NCBI GenBank assembly: GCA_009917405.1
Contig: QZED01000014.1
Span: forward strand, 1 to 45,323
Source: a bacterium c-19
GTDB lineage: Bacteria; Bacillota_I; Bacilli_A; Erysipelotrichales; Erysipelotrichaceae
Direction of reading: 5' to 3'
DNA length: 45,323 bases
Of this stretch, positions 15,600 to 23,903 are shown in pieces; positions within the stretch are counted from its first letter, which is position 1, and the number at the start of each line of letters is the position of its first letter. The notes below the pieces were generated by a model. The model worked only from the letters and a program-made list of their open reading frames with translations. It was not told where the DNA came from and made no database searches. Made by a program: the position numbers and the translations under genes.

Positions 15600-15799
15600 T
15601 GCACTAGACTAATAAGAAGATCCATCAAGAAAATGCACGGAGATCAACAATATGGATAGTCTGTTTCTCTATCCACAAATCAACATATCAACAATAAAAA
15701 AAGAAAGTTGCTTGGCTATATTTCCGCCGAACAATCTTTCTGAATGTTTTATAAACAGCAAATACACTTCCTTTTGTGATTTACGCTTGGACATAAAAG

Positions 15800-15821
15800 A
15801 AATCCTCAAAACAGAGGATTT
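15800..15821 (-). terminator. Terminator of the LCP gene
   Basis: AAATCCTC, a 6-base loop and GAGGATTT form an 8-bp stem; on the minus strand TTCTTTTA follows. It lies 17 bp past the LCP stop codon. Confidence 0.6.
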
Positions 15822-15837
15822 CAAACCGGCTTTACAA

Positions 15838-17820
15838 TTATTTGCCGTTCATTACTTCATCGATACGATCTTTCACTAATTGCATTTGATCGTCTTTCGG
15901 ATAGAAATAATATAAATATTCATTGGTGATCTCATCATTGTTCCAAAGCATTTCACCTTCCATTGTATAAGATGTAATATCATCTACGGAATCTTTCATT
16001 AACATAAATAACTGAAAAGCATCAACAATATCAGATTCGGACAGATTCGTTGTAAAGTTATTTTCAACGGCACCCAACAGGCTGTTAATCGTCCCCATCG
16101 AAGGTGACTGCTTAAATTCTCTGACAACACCGTTAATCACTTCCATTTGATGACGTCCTCGTTCGATATCGCCGTCGGTAAACAGTTTGCGAACGCGTGA
16201 ATAAATCAATGCCTGAGCCCCGTCAATACGGTTTTCTCCGACATGGAAGCACGTTTCACGCTCAACCTCATAGCGATCCTTATAAGGAGTACAAAAGGCA
16301 ATGTTGTTATTCACGGTAATGCCACCCAATGCATCCACAAGATCCATGACCCCTTGGAAATTGATTTTCAAATAATAATTGATGGTAATATCATACATTT
16401 TCTCGATTGTATGAATCGAACAGTCAATTCCGCCGTAAGCACCTGCATAGGTCAGTTTGGTATGTTGATCATTCACGCATGTAAGCGGCGCCCAGCTGTC
16501 ACGGGGAATTGTCTGCATAATCATCTTCTTTGTTTTAGGATTCACCGTTACCAAAATATTTACATCGGAGCTTCCCTTTTCATTAATATTTTTGCTTGTC
16601 AGATCTACACCGCTGACTAACACATTAAATGGATCTTTGGTAATATCAACCGCTTTTGACTCTACCGCTTTTCGTTCTCGCTTTTGTTCAAACAATACTT
16701 TGATCTGATCTTTACTGTATAGATCACTCTCTTCTAAACGCTGTTCCATCTGTAGTGTATAGACCATAATATCACTTTTTCCATTCATCAACGAATTGTA
16801 GGCGTCCTGATAACTTGAAAACTCCTGTGTGAGATAACCTTGTTTACCTTTCTCATCCAGCAGTGTCTCAGCAAATTCATTAATTTCCGGTTCAAACTTT
16901 ACGGTCGCAAACTTTTTATTATTAAAATCATCAGAGGCTTTAATCGATGCATCTTTTTTAGCTACGATCATCACTGTTTCCGATTCCGTATTATCAAACA
17001 CCTTATTACTGAAGCGCGCACCTCGATATGCCGCAACACTTCCCAGAAATAAAATCAGTGATAATATTCCGTTACATATGAATCCATAGTTTCGTTTTTT
17101 CACGGTCAGCAGCAAACAACCGGTTAACAATAGGGTTACGATAACAAAACAAAAAATCGCAGCTGTTACTTTAAAATAACGCATAATCTGAAAAGACAAA
17201 TAAAGATTCAGCAATTCTGAAACCACAAGCAATACTAAAAAGCCATAATCAACACCGCCGCATTGCCGGAAATATTGAATCAGCTTTGATTCTTTTTCTA
17301 ATGATTTAGGATTTTCACGCTGTAGCTTGCGGCGTTCCTCAATCGTCATTTTGCTTGCGCGCTCCTTGCGGCGTTTCTCTTCTAAGGTAATCGGCTGCTT
17401 ATCTTCCTCAGATACAGTACTTTCTTGTTCATTCACTACTGTTTGCTCAGATGCTTCATCAATGCTTGCGGCTTCAGAATCCGCATTAGTTTCTTCTGCC
17501 TCTAAGCCTATGTTCGCTTCTTCAGTGGATTCAATAGACACTTCCTCTCGCTTTTCATCATGTTCAATCACTGTACTTGATTGATCCTGCTCATCATTTG
17601 TTTCAGACTGTTCATCCTGACGAACTGAAGCTTCAGGGTCCTTTTCAGCATTTTCATTCTCTTCAACCGCAACGTGTTCATCAGATGCTTTTTCATTTTT
17701 CTGCTTATTTAACAGCTTATAAGCATCCTTCATCTGTGCATCTATTTCAGCCAACGGTAAAACTTTTGTTTCGTCTGATGTTTCTTCATTAATCATATCA
17801 TTCTTATGATTTTCACTCAT
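15838..17820 (-). CDS. LytR-CpsA-Psr (LCP) family wall-polymer ligase, with acidic N terminus
   Basis: LCP proteins transfer lipid-linked glycopolymers (teichoic acid, capsule) onto peptidoglycan outside the membrane. In this 660-residue protein the N-terminal 170 residues are acidic and low-complexity. Three hydrophobic spans lie near 195-275. A region with VMIVAKKDASIK and a substrate-binding-protein-like pattern follows (about 295-390). The LCP domain runs from FNVLVSGVDL at about 395 to about 560. Catalytic-type arginines are visible in TIPRDSWAPL, in LIYSRVRKLFTDGDIERGRH and nearby; the GGI.V motif is present (ALGGITVNNN). GGAGTGAT precedes the ATG. It is divergent from the LTA-synthase-type gene, a natural envelope-assembly pairing, and a likely ligase for the polymer made by the 1.5-7.3 kb locus. 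Confidence 0.88.
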   Translation of the reverse strand: MSENHKNDMINEETSDETKVLPLAEIDAQMKDAYKLLNKQKNEKASDEHVAVEENENAEKDPEASVRQDEQSETNDEQDQSSTVIEHDEKREEVSIESTEEANIGLEAEETNADSEAASIDEASEQTVVNEQESTVSEEDKQPITLEEKRRKERASKMTIEERRKLQRENPKSLEKESKLIQYFRQCGGVDYGFLVLLVVSELLNLYLSFQIMRYFKVTAAIFCFVIVTLLLTGCLLLTVKKRNYGFICNGILSLILFLGSVAAYRGARFSNKVFDNTESETVMIVAKKDASIKASDDFNNKKFATVKFEPEINEFAETLLDEKGKQGYLTQEFSSYQDAYNSLMNGKSDIMVYTLQMEQRLEESDLYSKDQIKVLFEQKRERKAVESKAVDITKDPFNVLVSGVDLTSKNINEKGSSDVNILVTVNPKTKKMIMQTIPRDSWAPLTCVNDQHTKLTYAGAYGGIDCSIHTIEKMYDITINYYLKINFQGVMDLVDALGGITVNNNIAFCTPYKDRYEVERETCFHVGENRIDGAQALIYSRVRKLFTDGDIERGRHQMEVINGVVREFKQSPSMGTINSLLGAVENNFTTNLSESDIVDAFQLFMLMKDSVDDITSYTMEGEMLWNNDEITNEYLYYFYPKDDQMQLVKDRIDEVMNGK

Positions 17821-17845
17821 ATCATCACTCCGGTTCCTTATTTTA

Positions 17846-17874
17846 ATTATACATGCTTACAGTTATTTAGTAAA
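17846..17874 (-). promoter_or_regulatory. Promoter of the LCP gene
   Basis: TTTACT (17869-17874) and a perfect TATAAT (17846-17851) are 17 bp apart on the minus strand, 26 bp before the ATG. The promoter is short-leadered and divergent from that at 17959. Confidence 0.6.
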
Positions 17875-17955
17875 TATTACTATCTTTATTTTATAATACC
17901 GGATAAAAACAAAGCCGTTCATTTTTTCTAAATCATACACAAAAACAGAAAAATC

Positions 17956-17964
17956 TGCTATAAT
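17956..17964 (+). promoter_or_regulatory. Extended -10 promoter of the LTA-synthase-type gene
   Basis: TGCTATAAT gives a perfect extended -10 about 40 bp before the ATG at 18007. The -35 is weak (TACACA at 18 bp). AAAGGAG supplies the ribosome site. Confidence 0.55.
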
Positions 17965-18006
17965 GAGAGCCGTCTTTAAACAAAGTCAATCAAAGGAGAT
18001 GACTGT

Positions 18007-20331
18007 ATGAATTTGGTTTTATTCTCAAAATGCTTATACAAAGGTAATATTAAATATGATTTTTATCGCTCGCTGATGAAAAAAAGCAATGCCAAGCAAG
18101 GTTTAAAGCTGAGCTTCTACTATTGCTTATCAAAAATCAATCATCGCTTTGAATATTCCTATTGGAACTTTATCAATCAGCACTTTCAGCTGCATACAGA
18201 AATAGAAGCGTTCTATGAATCTCATCAACACCGCTGTAATCATGCTGTACTTGACTTAATAAACGAACCGATCACCGTATTGTGTGATACACCAACCTGC
18301 TTATGTAAACCGTTTTTGCCGAAACAGACAGACAAAGTCATCGGATATGATATTAACTTTGATAAAAAATGTTTGGAAGCAACGGCAATGAATGAGAAAA
18401 CGTTGATAAAAAAGCTAAAGCATCATGAGCTAACCGTCAGCACGGCAATCGATTATGAAGCATCAATATTTACACAATATGCCGCTCAAGCATGGATCTG
18501 TACCGAGAAAGGCATCGTTGACGGTAAAAAGAATATGTGGAAAAGCATTGAGAAAAAGCTTTGCTTGCATCTGTTAATCATCTTATTTTACAGCAGCATG
18601 CTTACCGCCTTTAGTTTTCTATGTGCAAGCACTCCGATGAGCAAAAGATTGGTAATCAGCTATCTGTTAGATCCAAAAGTTTTAGGATTAAATTTTTTTC
18701 CGGTCATTATGTTAATGTTATTTCTATACATTGTTACCAAACGCCTGTGGGCTTCTGCGTTACTGGGTGGGTTGCCGTTTATCATCCTTTCGGTAACTAA
18801 TTTCATTAAACTGAAGTATCGTGATTATCCGGTTGTATTTGCTGATCTCAATTTATTATCAGAAGCTTCGATCATGGCGGGAAAATATGATATTACACCG
18901 AAACTGTGGCAAATTGCCTTTATTGTCGGTTCACTGACTTTGGTTTTTATCTTAATCAAAATCAAGCCGTTGCGCATTCATATTCCTATCTATCGCGGAA
19001 TCAGCGCTGGTATGGTGTTACTCATTTCCTTTTTTGTGATTTCAAACACTATGTTGAACGACGATATTTATAATAACGCAGGCGATGTAAATGCACTGGA
19101 TAACAAATGGATAGAAGCTCAGCAGCTGCAACAGCGCGGTCTAATTTATCCGTTTATCTACAGCTATAAGAAAGCATTTGAAGTGGAACCGGATAATTAT
19201 GATGAAGCATTGAGTGAAGCGATTCTCTCCTCTTATCAGAGCGATAATATTCCGGAAGATAAAAAAGTAAATGTAGTAGCGATCATGTTGGAATCTTATA
19301 ATGATTTCACTAAATTTGATCTATCCCTTCCCGATGAAATTTATGCACCGTTTCATCAAATAAAAGCTGAAGGCTATTATGGCACATTAATCTCTAATGT
19401 ATTCGGCGGCGGTACGGTCAATACGGAACGAAGTTTTTTAAGCGGTTATTTCCATAACCCGATGTATTTGCATAAAACCAACAGCTATGTACACTATTTC
19501 AATGATCAAGGATATAAGACTGTGGCGTTGCATCCAAGCTTCGGCAGTTTCTATAATCGTCGAAATATCAATGAATATATAGGCTTTCAAGAATTCTATT
19601 ATATAGAAAATCGCTATAATGAAATCGCATATGATGATGATTTCTTTCCCGATATTTTAAAAGAGTATGAAGAAAAAACAAAGAACGGTCAGCCGTATTT
19701 CAACTTCAGCTTGAATTATCAAGGACACGGTCCATACCCTACAGATAAAAGAGCGAATATTCCCGATTATATAAGTTCACAAAACAACCTCACTGACGAG
19801 GTGCGCAATGGTGTCAACTATTATTTAAACGGAATCAAAAATACCAATGAACAAATAAAGATGTTGCACGATGCATTTCAGGAAAGTGATAAGCCGACCG
19901 TTATGGTGCTGTTCGGCGATCATAATCCGGTGTTCGGACAAGGTGCACAAGGCTTTGAGCAGCTTGGTATCAATATGGATATCGGTACAAAGGACGGTTT
20001 TTTAAACTACTACAGTACCCCGTATGTAATTTGGGCGAATCAGGCAGCTCAAAAGCTATACAATAATCAATTACCTAAAGGAGAAGGACCGACGATCAGT
20101 CCTAACTACTTAATGAATGAATTATTTCAGTATCTCGGTTGGCAAGGCAATGCATATATGAAATATACCGATGACTTAAAAAAGGAGATTCCGGTACTTC
20201 ATACAAGCTGGAAGCTGATTAACGGTGAATGGACACAAAATATCAGTGAAGCGACGCAACAGCTGATTGATCAACTACGCTCAGTCGAGTATTATTATCA
20301 ATATAAAATTAACGATAAAGCGACTGAATAA
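18007..20331 (+). CDS. LTA synthase family phosphoglycerol transferase with degenerate HAD N-terminal domain
   Basis: The C-terminal half is a sulfatase-fold phosphoglycerol transferase, the extracellular enzyme class that builds lipoteichoic-acid-type glycerophosphate polymers. Metal and catalytic residues are present: E429 in IMLESYND, T470 in GGGTVNTERSFLSG (the T-x-x-x-E pattern of the LtaS nucleophile), the QGHGPY loop, and D638-H639 in GDHNPVFG. Five hydrophobic spans lie at about 195-345. The first 180 residues resemble an HAD-IB phosphatase (MNLVLFSKCLYKGNIKYDFY aligns with the usual DFDKTIYDGD start), but both motif-I aspartates are replaced (LFSKC), and the usual motif-II serine context is VLCDTPTC. 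The domain is thus probably non-catalytic. At 774 residues it is longer than ordinary LtaS (about 650). Confidence 0.85.
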   Translation: MNLVLFSKCLYKGNIKYDFYRSLMKKSNAKQGLKLSFYYCLSKINHRFEYSYWNFINQHFQLHTEIEAFYESHQHRCNHAVLDLINEPITVLCDTPTCLCKPFLPKQTDKVIGYDINFDKKCLEATAMNEKTLIKKLKHHELTVSTAIDYEASIFTQYAAQAWICTEKGIVDGKKNMWKSIEKKLCLHLLIILFYSSMLTAFSFLCASTPMSKRLVISYLLDPKVLGLNFFPVIMLMLFLYIVTKRLWASALLGGLPFIILSVTNFIKLKYRDYPVVFADLNLLSEASIMAGKYDITPKLWQIAFIVGSLTLVFILIKIKPLRIHIPIYRGISAGMVLLISFFVISNTMLNDDIYNNAGDVNALDNKWIEAQQLQQRGLIYPFIYSYKKAFEVEPDNYDEALSEAILSSYQSDNIPEDKKVNVVAIMLESYNDFTKFDLSLPDEIYAPFHQIKAEGYYGTLISNVFGGGTVNTERSFLSGYFHNPMYLHKTNSYVHYFNDQGYKTVALHPSFGSFYNRRNINEYIGFQEFYYIENRYNEIAYDDDFFPDILKEYEEKTKNGQPYFNFSLNYQGHGPYPTDKRANIPDYISSQNNLTDEVRNGVNYYLNGIKNTNEQIKMLHDAFQESDKPTVMVLFGDHNPVFGQGAQGFEQLGINMDIGTKDGFLNYYSTPYVIWANQAAQKLYNNQLPKGEGPTISPNYLMNELFQYLGWQGNAYMKYTDDLKKEIPVLHTSWKLINGEWTQNISEATQQLIDQLRSVEYYYQYKINDKATE

Positions 20332-20377
20332 TCGAGCTGACTCTCGATAAATTCCAACAATTTCCGCGATAAAATTC

Positions 20378-20406
20378 TTGACTGTGTTAAGATTCAATGG
20401 TAAAGT
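20378..20406 (+). promoter_or_regulatory. Promoter driving the pfl riboswitch
   Basis: TTGACT (20378-20383) and TAAAGT (20401-20406) are 17 bp apart. Transcription would start just before the aptamer at about 20413. Confidence 0.55.
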
Positions 20407-20414
20407 ATTAGCAG

Positions 20415-20500
20415 TTATATGACTGACGGAAAATGACATTGTCATTCGTGGAATTAACCACAGGGAGTATAATGGATAAGAGCCGACCGTCTGGGTAGTG
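20415..20500 (+). ncRNA. ZTP riboswitch (pfl RNA motif)
   Basis: This aptamer senses ZTP/ZMP, the alarmone of 10-formyl-tetrahydrofolate shortage. The conserved parts are visible in order: GACTGACGG (20421-20429), a variable hairpin, then TGGAATTAACCACAGGGAG, and GCCGACCGTCTGGGTA (20482-20497). GACGG pairs with CCGTC to close the pseudoknotted core, and TGG.AA.CCA forms the inner hairpin. The motif was first named for its position ahead of pfl genes, as here. ZTP binding should favour readthrough into pflB. Confidence 0.85.
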
Positions 20501-20527
20501 ACCAGATTTTCGACTCTTTTCTTTTTC
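20478..20527 (+). terminator. Riboswitch expression platform: intrinsic terminator
   Basis: AAGAGCCGA and TCGACTCTT (one mismatch), with TCTGG/CCAGA inside, form a long hairpin followed by TTTTCTTTTT. Its 5' arm includes the conserved CCGACCGTCTGGG of the aptamer, so terminator and ligand-bound fold are mutually exclusive. Confidence 0.75.
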
Positions 20528-20569
20528 CTGAACAGGATGAGCATATGACGATACTTTCATTACAAAGTA

Positions 20570-20578
20570 TGTTATACT
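20570..20578 (+). promoter_or_regulatory. Possible second pflB promoter downstream of the riboswitch
   Basis: TGTTATACT is an extended -10-like element located after the riboswitch terminator and about 50 bp before the pflB start. It has no clear -35. If active, it would give riboswitch-independent expression. Confidence 0.35.
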
Positions 20579-20630
20579 GTACACAATGATTGTGATTACG
20601 CAGATCATATCAAAAACAGGAGGAATGAAG

Positions 20631-22886
20631 ATGAGCAATACAAACAATGCTTGGGCAGGCTTCAAAGGCCGTATTTGGAAAGAAGAAGTCAATGTCCGCG
20701 ATTTTATTCAAAACAACTATTGCCCTTATGACGGCGATGAAGCATTTTTAGCTGATTCAACAAAGGCAACCGATCAATTATGGGGAGAATTGCAAAAGCT
20801 TCAAAAAGAAGAACGTGCCAAGGGCGGCGTTTTAGATATGGAAACAGAAATCGTTTCATCTTTGACTGCTTACGGTCCAGGCTATATCAATGAAGCAATG
20901 AAGGATTTGGAACAGATTGTCGGTTTACAGACCGATAAACCATTAAAGCGTGCATTTATGCCTTACGGCGGTATTAAGATGAGCGAGGAAGCTTGTACGA
21001 CCTACGGCTATACACCGAGTGAAAAGCTGCATGAAATCTTCCATGCTTATCATAAGACTCATAATGATGCGGTATTTGATTGTTATACACCGGAAATGCG
21101 TTTGGCACGCCGCAATAAGATCGTAACCGGATTGCCTGATACTTACGGACGCGGTCGTATCGTCGGTGATTATCGCCGAGTTGCCCTTTACGGTATCGAT
21201 TACTTAATTAAAATGAAAGAAAAAGACAAAGAAAACTGCGGCTGCGGCGTAATGAGCGATGATATCATTCGTCAAAGAGAAGAACTTGCCGAACAGATCA
21301 AAGCCTTAAAAGGTATGAAGGAGATGGCAGCTGCTTACGGATATGATATTTCCAAACCGGCAGTAACTGCCAAGGAAGCGATTCAATGGGTATACTTCGG
21401 TTATTTGGCGGCTATTAAAACCCAAAACGGTGCCGCTATGAGTGTCGGACGTGTTTCCACTTTCTTAGATATTTATATTGAACGTGATATTAAAGCCGGC
21501 ATTTTAACCGAAAGTGAAGCACAAGAGCTTGTGGATCACATGACAATGAAATTCCGCATGGTAAAATTTGCCCGCATTCCTTCTTATAATCAGTTATTCT
21601 CCGGTGATCCAGTTTGGGCAACATTGGATGTGGCGGGTCTTGGTATGGACGGACGTCATATGGTCACAAGAACCGACTTCCGCTTCCTGCATACACTTGA
21701 AAATATGGGACCGGCTCCGGAACCGAACTTAACCGTTCTGTATTCCTCTCATCTGCCGGAAGCCTTCAAGAAATATGCCGCTAAGGTTTCTATCGATACA
21801 TCCAGTGTACAATATGAAAATGATGATGTAATGCGTCCGGTATGGGGCGATGACTACGCAGTGTGCTGTTGTGTATCCGCAACACAGACCGGTAAAGAAA
21901 TGCAATTCTTCGGTGCACGTGCCAATTTGGCAAAATGTCTGCTGTATGCGATCAACGGCGGTGTTGATGAAAAGACCAAAACACAGGTAGGTCCTGAATA
22001 CGCACCGATTCGTGATGAAGTTTTAGATTATGATACGGTTATGCATAAATACGATATTATGATGGAATGGTTGGCAGATCTGTATGTCAATATCTTAAAC
22101 CTGATTCAATATATGCATGACAAATATTACTATGAAGCAAGTCAGATGGCGCTGATCGATACCGATGTAAGACGCACCTTCGCGACCGGTATTGCCGGCT
22201 TCTCTCATGTAGTTGATTCACTGTCTGCCATTAAATATGCAAAAGTAAAGACAGTTCGTGATGAAAACGGATTAGTCATCGATTTTGAAACAGAAGGAGA
22301 TTTCCCTCGCTACGGTAATGATGATGACCGTGCCGATGATATCGCAGTTTGGCTGTTAAAGACGTTTATGGAAAAGATCGAGAAACGTCATACTTACCGC
22401 GATTCAGAACCGACTACTTCTATTTTAACAATCACCAGCAATGTCGTATACGGTAAAGCAACCGGTGCATTGCCTGACGGCAGAAAAGCCGGCGAACCGC
22501 TTTCTCCCGGTGCCAATCCGGCATACGGAGCAGAACAAAACGGCTTACTTGCATCCTTAAACTCCGTTGCCAAGCTGCCGTATGAATACGCATTAGACGG
22601 TATTTCCAACACACAGACAATCAATCCCGGTGCTTTGGGACACAGTGAACAAGAGCGCATTGATAATTTAGTTCATGTGCTGGACGGTTACTTTGATCAA
22701 GGAGCGCATCACTTAAATGTTAATGTATTCGGTATTGAAAAGCTGAAAGATGCTATGGAACATCCGGAAAAAGAAGAATATGCAAACTTTACGATTCGTG
22801 TATCCGGATATGCCGTGAAGTTCATTGATTTAACCCATGAGCAGCAGTTAGATGTCATCGCACGTACGTGCCATGATCATCTATAA
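20631..22886 (+). CDS. pflB: Formate C-acetyltransferase (pyruvate formate-lyase)
   Basis: This glycyl-radical enzyme cleaves pyruvate with CoA to acetyl-CoA and formate in anaerobic fermentation, and formate can feed 10-formyl-THF synthesis. The 751-residue length is normal. The active-site cysteines are in [20 protein letters not shown], and the radical glycine is in [14 protein letters not shown] near the C terminus. The N terminus has [20 protein letters not shown] and the [11 protein letters not shown] segment. I use ATG 20631 because AGGAGG lies 7 bases upstream; the ATG two codons earlier is only one base from that site. It is controlled by the ZTP riboswitch and followed by its activase gene. 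Confidence 0.96.
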   Translation: MSNTNNAWAGFKGRIWKEEVNVRDFIQNNYCPYDGDEAFLADSTKATDQLWGELQKLQKEERAKGGVLDMETEIVSSLTAYGPGYINEAMKDLEQIVGLQTDKPLKRAFMPYGGIKMSEEACTTYGYTPSEKLHEIFHAYHKTHNDAVFDCYTPEMRLARRNKIVTGLPDTYGRGRIVGDYRRVALYGIDYLIKMKEKDKENCGCGVMSDDIIRQREELAEQIKALKGMKEMAAAYGYDISKPAVTAKEAIQWVYFGYLAAIKTQNGAAMSVGRVSTFLDIYIERDIKAGILTESEAQELVDHMTMKFRMVKFARIPSYNQLFSGDPVWATLDVAGLGMDGRHMVTRTDFRFLHTLENMGPAPEPNLTVLYSSHLPEAFKKYAAKVSIDTSSVQYENDDVMRPVWGDDYAVCCCVSATQTGKEMQFFGARANLAKCLLYAINGGVDEKTKTQVGPEYAPIRDEVLDYDTVMHKYDIMMEWLADLYVNILNLIQYMHDKYYYEASQMALIDTDVRRTFATGIAGFSHVVDSLSAIKYAKVKTVRDENGLVIDFETEGDFPRYGNDDDRADDIAVWLLKTFMEKIEKRHTYRDSEPTTSILTITSNVVYGKATGALPDGRKAGEPLSPGANPAYGAEQNGLLASLNSVAKLPYEYALDGISNTQTINPGALGHSEQERIDNLVHVLDGYFDQGAHHLNVNVFGIEKLKDAMEHPEKEEYANFTIRVSGYAVKFIDLTHEQQLDVIARTCHDHL

Positions 22887-22925
22887 TAGGCATAAACAAA
22901 TTACATTTTACAATGAAACACATAA

Positions 22926-22954
22926 AAAGGCCTCGTCATTTGACGAAGCCTTTT
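22926..22954 (+). terminator. Hairpin between pflB and pflA
   Basis: AAAGGC.TCGTCA and TGACGA.GCCTTT form a 13-bp stem with one mismatch and a tiny loop, followed by TTTTAG. It is likely a partial terminator lowering pflA relative to pflB. Confidence 0.6.
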
Positions 22955-23017
22955 AGAAAGGAAAAGATATCCGTAATATCAGCCTGCGGCTGTATACGAG
23001 CAATATCAGCTTAAGCT

Positions 23018-23767
23018 ATGTCAAAATATCTCGGTGCAATTCATTCCGTTGAAACCTTTGGATCAGTTGACGGTCCTGGAGTCCGCTATGTCATCTTTTT
23101 ACAAGGCTGCAAAATGCGCTGCCGCTTTTGTCACAATCCCGATACTTGGAACATTTCCGAGCAAAACAAACAAACATGTGAAGAAATACTGGAAAAAGCG
23201 CTTCGCTACCGCTCTTATTGGGGAACAAACGGCGGTATTACAATCAGCGGCGGCGAGCCGTTACTACAGCTGGATTTTTTGATAGAATTTTGTACCATGG
23301 CAAAAACACATGATATTCACATCACCATCGATACGAGCGCACAGCCGTTTTCAAACGATCCGGCATTTTTAAGCAAATTTCAACAATTACTTGAAGTCAC
23401 AGATTTATTTCTCTTGGATATCAAGCATATTGATGATACTGTTCATAAGGATCTGACCGGTCATACTAATCAAAACATTTTACAGATGGCTCGCTATTTA
23501 AGCGATCACAATAAGCCGTTTTGGATTCGCCATGTTTTGCTGCCGACAAAACATTACAGTGATGCTTATCTAGAAAAACTGCGTGCATTTATCGAAACAT
23601 TAGATCATGTGGAAAAAATCGAGGTACTTCCCTATCACACACTCGGTGTATACAAATGGAAAGAATTGGGTATCCCTTACACCCTCGACCATATTCCCCC
23701 TTGCCCTAAAACAGAGGTTGAGCGTGCTAATGCCATTCTTCAAAAGGCTCTGAAATCAAGCAAATAG
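23018..23767 (+). CDS. pflA: Pyruvate formate-lyase activating enzyme (radical SAM)
   Basis: This enzyme installs the glycyl radical on PflB using SAM and a [4Fe-4S] cluster. In this 249-residue protein the cluster motif CKMRCRFC follows GPGVRYVIFLQG. ITISGGEPLLQ supplies the SAM-binding GGE motif. HVLLPTKHYSD and the closing VLPYHTLGVYKWKELGIPY are typical of PflA. An in-frame stop lies just before the ATG, so 23018 is the earliest start, but no Shine-Dalgarno sequence is close; AGCTTAAGCT directly precedes the start. It lies 131 bp after pflB, past a hairpin, and probably depends on readthrough. Confidence 0.94.
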   Translation: MSKYLGAIHSVETFGSVDGPGVRYVIFLQGCKMRCRFCHNPDTWNISEQNKQTCEEILEKALRYRSYWGTNGGITISGGEPLLQLDFLIEFCTMAKTHDIHITIDTSAQPFSNDPAFLSKFQQLLEVTDLFLLDIKHIDDTVHKDLTGHTNQNILQMARYLSDHNKPFWIRHVLLPTKHYSDAYLEKLRAFIETLDHVEKIEVLPYHTLGVYKWKELGIPYTLDHIPPCPKTEVERANAILQKALKSSK

Positions 23768-23903
23768 CTTTCATCTAACTTATTTAACAGCTTCTTCCTG
23801 CATAATGAAATACATATAGGGATTAATTTTAATTTTATTTCATAAATATATGCAAAAAGTAATAAAAAAATGATAAAATATAATGACAGGAAGGTTGATA
23901 GAA

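Larger units (their letters stand above)
14981..15745 (+). pseudogene. IS30 transposase, C-terminal two thirds, decayed
   Basis: The frame carries VGTSVSNVYSIIKDASIS, later TVCTKTIYNYVHQNKI, DLPRMTKQKSK and RSILGHLQG, which is IS30 catalytic-domain pattern up to the G-H-x-x-G-D motif. A one-base shift at about 15459 moves to the frame DLVTDPRDGQNGAYLTLIER. A deletion then joins that segment to PGSKEKRTSIYFGRPYHSCD, removing some 50-60 residues with part of the catalytic triad. A further gap precedes the last segment at 15653-15742, which resembles bases 1-97. At least one frameshift and two deletions make it inactive. Confidence 0.8.

Noticed and set aside
15000..15700. A functional IS30 transposase
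   Set aside because: A frameshift near 15459, a deletion removing part of the catalytic domain, and loss of the recognisable right end make it inactive.
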